A DNA stretch of 64,000 nucleotides from Allobosea lathyri (GTDB lineage Bacteria; Pseudomonadota; Alphaproteobacteria; Rhizobiales; Beijerinckiaceae): contig NZ_FNUY01000004.1 of NCBI RefSeq assembly GCF_900108245.1, forward strand, positions 62,001 through 126,000, in the 5' to 3' direction. Position numbers and translations under genes: made by a program. The notes under the pieces are model-generated. The model was not told where the DNA came from, made no database searches, and saw nothing but the letters and a program-made list of their open reading frames with translations. Positions 61,242 through 64,000 of this stretch are shown piece by piece (positions within the stretch are counted from its first letter, which is position 1; the number at the start of each line of letters is the position of its first letter).

Positions 61242-61405
61242 GCAGACGAGCGTCGGCCTGTCGCATGAGGGTTTCATGACAATCCGACCGGAGAGGCTTT
61301 TCTATATGGCGCGATGCGGGCAGCCATAGCGCGTTAAAGGCCGCCCTCATCGGCCGGCCCTGGTATTGTCAACTCTTGTTCGCCAGCCCTAGCCAGGGCC
61401 GCCGG

Positions 61406-61608
61406 TCAGCGGGTCGCGCGTCGCGTCGTGCGAACGACCGTGGGCGCCGTTACAGCCCCTGCAGCGCCACCGACCACCGCGCCGACCGGTCCCGCTACCA
61501 CGGCGCCCGTCCCCGCGCCGACGGCTGCTCCGCCGACTGCTCGACGGTATTGCAGGCGCAGAGCGCGATGGCGGTCGCAGCGAGCAGGCCAAAGGTTGAA
61601 ATCTTCAT
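61406..61608 (-). pseudogene. Small glycine-zipper lipoprotein, apparently frameshifted
   Basis: ATG 61608, with GGGGGA upstream, starts MKISTFGLLAATAIALCACN, a lipoprotein-like signal with a cysteine near residue 19. This frame stops at 61495 after unrelated residues. In the frame shifted by one base the strand continues AVGGAAVGAGTGAVVAGPVG and AVVGGAAGAVTAPTVV to a stop at 61406, a typical glycine-zipper domain. Signal and zipper normally belong to one protein, so a one-base indel near 61530-61550 is likely. A sequencing error would explain it equally. Confidence 0.6.
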
Positions 61609-61774
61609 GATCGGCAATCCCCCAGTTGAATAGTTGGGCAACGCGGCGACAAGGCGAGATGTTCCGTAGACAGGTCGCCAGAGCGGAACGGGCAACCGGG
61701 GCAAGCTTGCTGGCCTGCAGCCCGGCCCCTACATTCTCGCCGCGAATCCCCCAGACGCGATCCGGAGTTGGGTC

Positions 61775-62566
61775 ATGCCCCGTTTCCTCTGCCGACAATG
61801 CGGCGCGCGCTATCCGGAAGCGGCCGCGCCGCCACCGGGCTGCCCTATCTGCCTCGACGAGCGCCAGTTCGTGCGCTGGGGCGGCCAGGAATGGCTGGAG
61901 GTCGAGGATCTCGCGAAGAGCCATAAGATCATCTGCCGGGAGGACCATGGCGTGCTCGGCCTGCGCATCGCACCCGCTTTCGCTATCGACCAGCGCGCGC
62001 TTCTCGTCGAGGCCAGCGAAGGCAACCTGCTCTGGGACTGCATCGGACTGGTGACACGCGAGGCTATCGAAGCAATCCGCGCGCGCGGACCTGTAATCGG
62101 CATCGCGATCTCGCATCCGCACTATTACACCGCGATGGCGGAATGGGCGAAGGCGCTCGGCGTGCCCGTGCATGTCCACGCCGACGACCGCGTCTGGGTC
62201 ACTGAACCCGATCTCGCAATCGAGCACTGGGACGGCGAGGCATTGAAGCTCGGCCCATCGCTGACCCTGCTGCGCTGCGGCGGCCATTTCGCCGGCGCGA
62301 CGGTGCTGCATCATTCCGAAGGCGACGGCGCGCTCTATTGCGGCGACGTGCTCCAGGTCACGCAGGACCGCGCCCATGTCAGCGTGCTCTACTCCTATCC
62401 CAACATGATTCCGGTCAATGCCGCCGCGATCCGGCGGATTGCCGCGATACTCGATCCTTATCCGTTTGCGCGGGTTTATGGCGCTTTCGAAGGCCGCGTC
62501 ATCCCGGCCGACGCCAAGACAGCGCTCGAGCGGTCCTTCGCACGCTATCTGGCGGCTATCGCCTGA
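61775..62566 (+). CDS. MBL-fold hydrolase with N-terminal zinc ribbon
   Basis: 263 aa. The N-terminus has two CxxC pairs ([20 protein letters not shown]), a zinc ribbon. A metallo-beta-lactamase-like fold follows: [20 protein letters not shown] has only part of the HxHxDH motif, [12 protein letters not shown] supplies another His and [10 protein letters not shown] the bridging Asp. With the first metal motif reduced, activity may differ from classic hydrolases. It stands alone on the plus strand near rpmJ. Function unknown. Confidence 0.82.
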   Translation: MPRFLCRQCGARYPEAAAPPPGCPICLDERQFVRWGGQEWLEVEDLAKSHKIICREDHGVLGLRIAPAFAIDQRALLVEASEGNLLWDCIGLVTREAIEAIRARGPVIGIAISHPHYYTAMAEWAKALGVPVHVHADDRVWVTEPDLAIEHWDGEALKLGPSLTLLRCGGHFAGATVLHHSEGDGALYCGDVLQVTQDRAHVSVLYSYPNMIPVNAAAIRRIAAILDPYPFARVYGAFEGRVIPADAKTALERSFARYLAAIA

Positions 62567-62759
62567 TGCTTTCTTTCCGATGTTTTCTGCAGATGCGCGG
62601 TCTGTGCCCTTGCGATCCGCGCAAAAATCCGTATACAGCCGGCATCGCATCAGCCGCACCATTCGTGTGGGCGATGAGGACCGGTCTCCGGTTCGCGTCG
62701 CAAGGTTGAGTTTTTTTGACCGGTCTGTCCCGCAAGGATGGATCGACGGAGTTGAGACG

Positions 62760-62885
62760 ATGAAGATCCGTAATTCGCTGAAGTCGCTGCGTGGCCGTCA
62801 TCGCGACAACCAGCTCGTGCGCCGCAAGGGCCGCGTTTACATCATCAACAAGGTCCAGAAGCGCTTCAAGGCGCGCCAGGGCTGA
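62760..62885 (+). CDS. rpmJ: 50S ribosomal protein L36, zinc-free (C-minus) form
   Basis: 41 aa, beginning [20 protein letters not shown], then [20 protein letters not shown]. Lacks the four zinc-ligand Cys/His residues of the C-plus form, as usual in alphaproteobacteria. GGAG lies 8 nt before the ATG at 62760. It is a single-gene unit ending in a terminator at 62940-62970. Confidence 0.96.
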   Translation: MKIRNSLKSLRGRHRDNQLVRRKGRVYIINKVQKRFKARQG

Positions 62886-62939
62886 GTTGCCGCGCGGCGT
62901 CTTTCGCCGCGTCTCCCGGATTTTGACCGGTTTGGGAAT

Positions 62940-62970
62940 GGCGGGGCGCTTTGGCGCAGCCCGCCTTTTT
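62940..62970 (+). terminator. Intrinsic terminator of rpmJ
   Basis: GGCGGG-GCGC-TTTG-GCGC-AG-CCCGCC followed by TTTTT. A smaller GC-rich hairpin (CGCGGCG/CGCCGCG) lies nearer the stop, around 62892-62912. Confidence 0.75.
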
Positions 62971-63000
62971 CCGTTGGACTCCAGGTCGCCTTCCTGTGAA

Positions 63001-63028
63001 TTGACCTTGCACCGGGCCGGGCTACAAT
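63001..63028 (+). promoter_or_regulatory. Sigma70-like promoter directly before the TPR gene
   Basis: TTGACC (63001-63006), a 16-nt spacer, then TACAAT (63023-63028). The first ATG (63030) is too close to be transcribed; starts at 63036 or 63039 would give a leaderless or nearly leaderless mRNA. Confidence 0.5.
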
Positions 63029-63029
63029 C

Positions 63030-63704
63030 ATGGGCATGATGATCGCTCGCATGCTTCCCGTCGCATTCGCGCTGGCGCTGGTCGCAGCGGCACCGCTCGG
63101 CATCACCGCTGCCTGCGCGCAGGAGAACCCGCTGCAGAACCCACCGCCTCGCCCGGGCGTGGTTCCGCCGTCGGACAAGGACGACAACCCCGTCGCACCC
63201 GCCCCTGCGCCCTTGCGGACGCCAGCGGCAACGCTCGACCGGCTGTTCGAGAGGCTCACTGCCGCCAAGACGCCCGAAGAAGCCAAGGGCATCGCCAATT
63301 TGATCCAGCGCCGCTGGGCACGCTCGGGGTCCGATACGGCCGATCTGCTGATGACCCGCGCCCAGAGCGCGATGAAAGACAAGCAGCTCGAACTCGCAAT
63401 CGAACTGCTCGACCGCGTGATCAGCCTGGAGCCGAACTGGGCAGAAGGCTGGAACCAGCGCGCCAATGCGCTCTTCCTCGCCGGAGATCCGATTCGCTCG
63501 ATGATCGACATCGGCGAGGCCTTGAAGCGCGAGCCCAGGCACTATGGCGCCATGATGGGGCTAGGCACCATCCTGCGTCAGCAGGGTGACGACAAGCGCG
63601 CCATGGTGGCCTATCGCCGCGCGCTCGAAGTCTATCCGCAGATGGAAGCGGTCAAGAGTGCCGTCGAATCGCTCAAGAGCGAGGTCGATGGGCGGGACGC
63701 CTGA
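63030..63704 (+). CDS. Exported TPR-repeat protein
   Basis: Up to 224 aa. Signal peptide: MLPVAFALALVAAAPLGITA, cleaved near CAQ. A Pro-rich linker (residues 35-65) leads to a helical repeat domain: KDKQLELAIELLDRVISLEP, NWAEGWNQRANALFLAGDPI and GDDKRAMVAYRRALEVYPQM match TPR units. It should be periplasmic and bind another protein. ATG 63030, 63036, 63039 and 63051 are all possible; none has a clear RBS (see the promoter entry). Confidence 0.85.
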   Translation: MGMMIARMLPVAFALALVAAAPLGITAACAQENPLQNPPPRPGVVPPSDKDDNPVAPAPAPLRTPAATLDRLFERLTAAKTPEEAKGIANLIQRRWARSGSDTADLLMTRAQSAMKDKQLELAIELLDRVISLEPNWAEGWNQRANALFLAGDPIRSMIDIGEALKREPRHYGAMMGLGTILRQQGDDKRAMVAYRRALEVYPQMEAVKSAVESLKSEVDGRDA

Positions 63705-63805
63705 TGCCGTGCCGCGAGCGCGCCGACCCCGGATACGCCGGTCACAAACACCCTGCCCCAAGTTTATCCCCGAAACCGATAAGCGCGTCGCAGCGTAGGC
63801 AGGCC

Positions 63806-64000
63806 ATGCTGACCCGCCTCCTGCTCATCGCCCTCGTCCTGGTCGTGTCAGGCCTGCTCCTGCGGACGGGCTGGCTCAACCTCGAAGCCGGGCGCCAGTA
63901 CCCGCCGCAGGGCAGCTTCGTCTCCGTCCCCGGCGGCAGGCTTCACTATCGCGAGCGCAAGCCCACGGACGAGGGGCTTGGCACTGTGGTGCTCGTCCAT
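63806..64000 (+). CDS. Alpha/beta-hydrolase, N-terminal part (cut by window edge)
   Basis: The first 65 codons are visible: MLTRLLLIALVLVVSGLLLR is a membrane anchor or signal, followed by VSVPGGRLHYRER and VVLVH, where the first beta strands and the HG oxyanion motif of alpha/beta hydrolases begin. The remainder, with the nucleophile elbow, lies outside. It follows the TPR gene by 101 bp. Substrate unknown. Confidence 0.7.
   Translation, partial: MLTRLLLIALVLVVSGLLLRTGWLNLEAGRQYPPQGSFVSVPGGRLHYRERKPTDEGLGTVVLVH

Noticed and set aside
61406..62662. 418-codon minus-strand open frame
   Set aside because: It overlaps the MBL-fold gene on the other strand; only its last 50 codons (glycine zipper) look real and belong to the small lipoprotein.
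1..64000. CRISPR arrays, rRNA genes, prophage structural genes
   Set aside because: No regularly spaced repeats, no rRNA segments and no phage structural proteins were seen; the only mobile traces are the IS5-family and serine-recombinase remnants.

Overview
The window is about 64 kb of high-GC DNA with dense genes, many 4-bp ATGA gene overlaps, numerous ABC and TRAP uptake operons, LysR/GntR regulators and a Cys-less L36 ribosomal protein. This fits an alphaproteobacterium of the Hyphomicrobiales, perhaps close to Bosea. The genus is an inference; no rRNA or other decisive marker is present.

Layout. (1) 0-8.6 kb: surface-polysaccharide locus with UDP-galactopyranose mutase (glf, cut by the left edge), two GT4 glycosyltransferases, an ExoY-type phosphosugar transferase, a shortened Wzc-like protein and an ExoF-like export protein. 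It ends in three small unknown ORFs and a relic of an RmlA-type nucleotidyltransferase. (2) 8.7-14.5 kb: a polar amino-acid-type ABC transporter, an FAD-linked 2-hydroxyacid dehydrogenase and a divergent FCD-GntR regulator. (3) 14.6-15.8 kb: gamma-carbonic anhydrase-like protein and a TetR regulator, converging. (4) 15.8-27.0 kb: a ten-gene minus-strand run (class III aminotransferase, M29/NicX-fold metalloenzyme, crotonase, CoA-transferase, Liv-type ABC transporter, amidase) with a divergent GntR regulator. (5) 27.3-36.9 kb: an eight-gene minus-strand run (AtuA-like, DUF4387, polyamine-type ABC transporter, second CoA-transferase, thiolase-fold protein, DUF35), then a LysR regulator and a divergent solute-binding protein. 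(6) 37.0-43.0 kb: LysR, divergent from an amino-acid-type ABC operon that ends in a D-2-hydroxyacid dehydrogenase and an RraA-like aldolase. (7) 43.2-46.5 kb: two membrane c-di-GMP proteins, an EAL protein with a dead GGDEF and an intact GGEEF cyclase. (8) 47.1-49.4 kb: two tandem AraC paralogues, the second frameshifted. (9) 49.4-60.7 kb: a likely old genomic island with an IS5-family remnant, a full-length transketolase, a dehydrogenase reduced to its two ends, a TRAP/split-transketolase/SDR catabolic operon with a LysR, and a decayed serine recombinase touching the 3' end of tRNA-Arg(ACG). (10) 60.8-64 kb: core genes (hisE, rpmJ, an MBL-fold protein, a TPR protein, an alpha/beta hydrolase cut by the right edge).

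The common theme is scavenging: five uptake systems, each tied to a few catabolic enzymes and a local regulator. The substrates cannot be read from sequence. The most novel-looking units are operons 4 and 5 and the TRAP/split-transketolase operon. The window also holds several gene relics (RmlA, LysR, AraC frameshift, dehydrogenase ends, lipoprotein, recombinase) that ordinary gene calling would miss.
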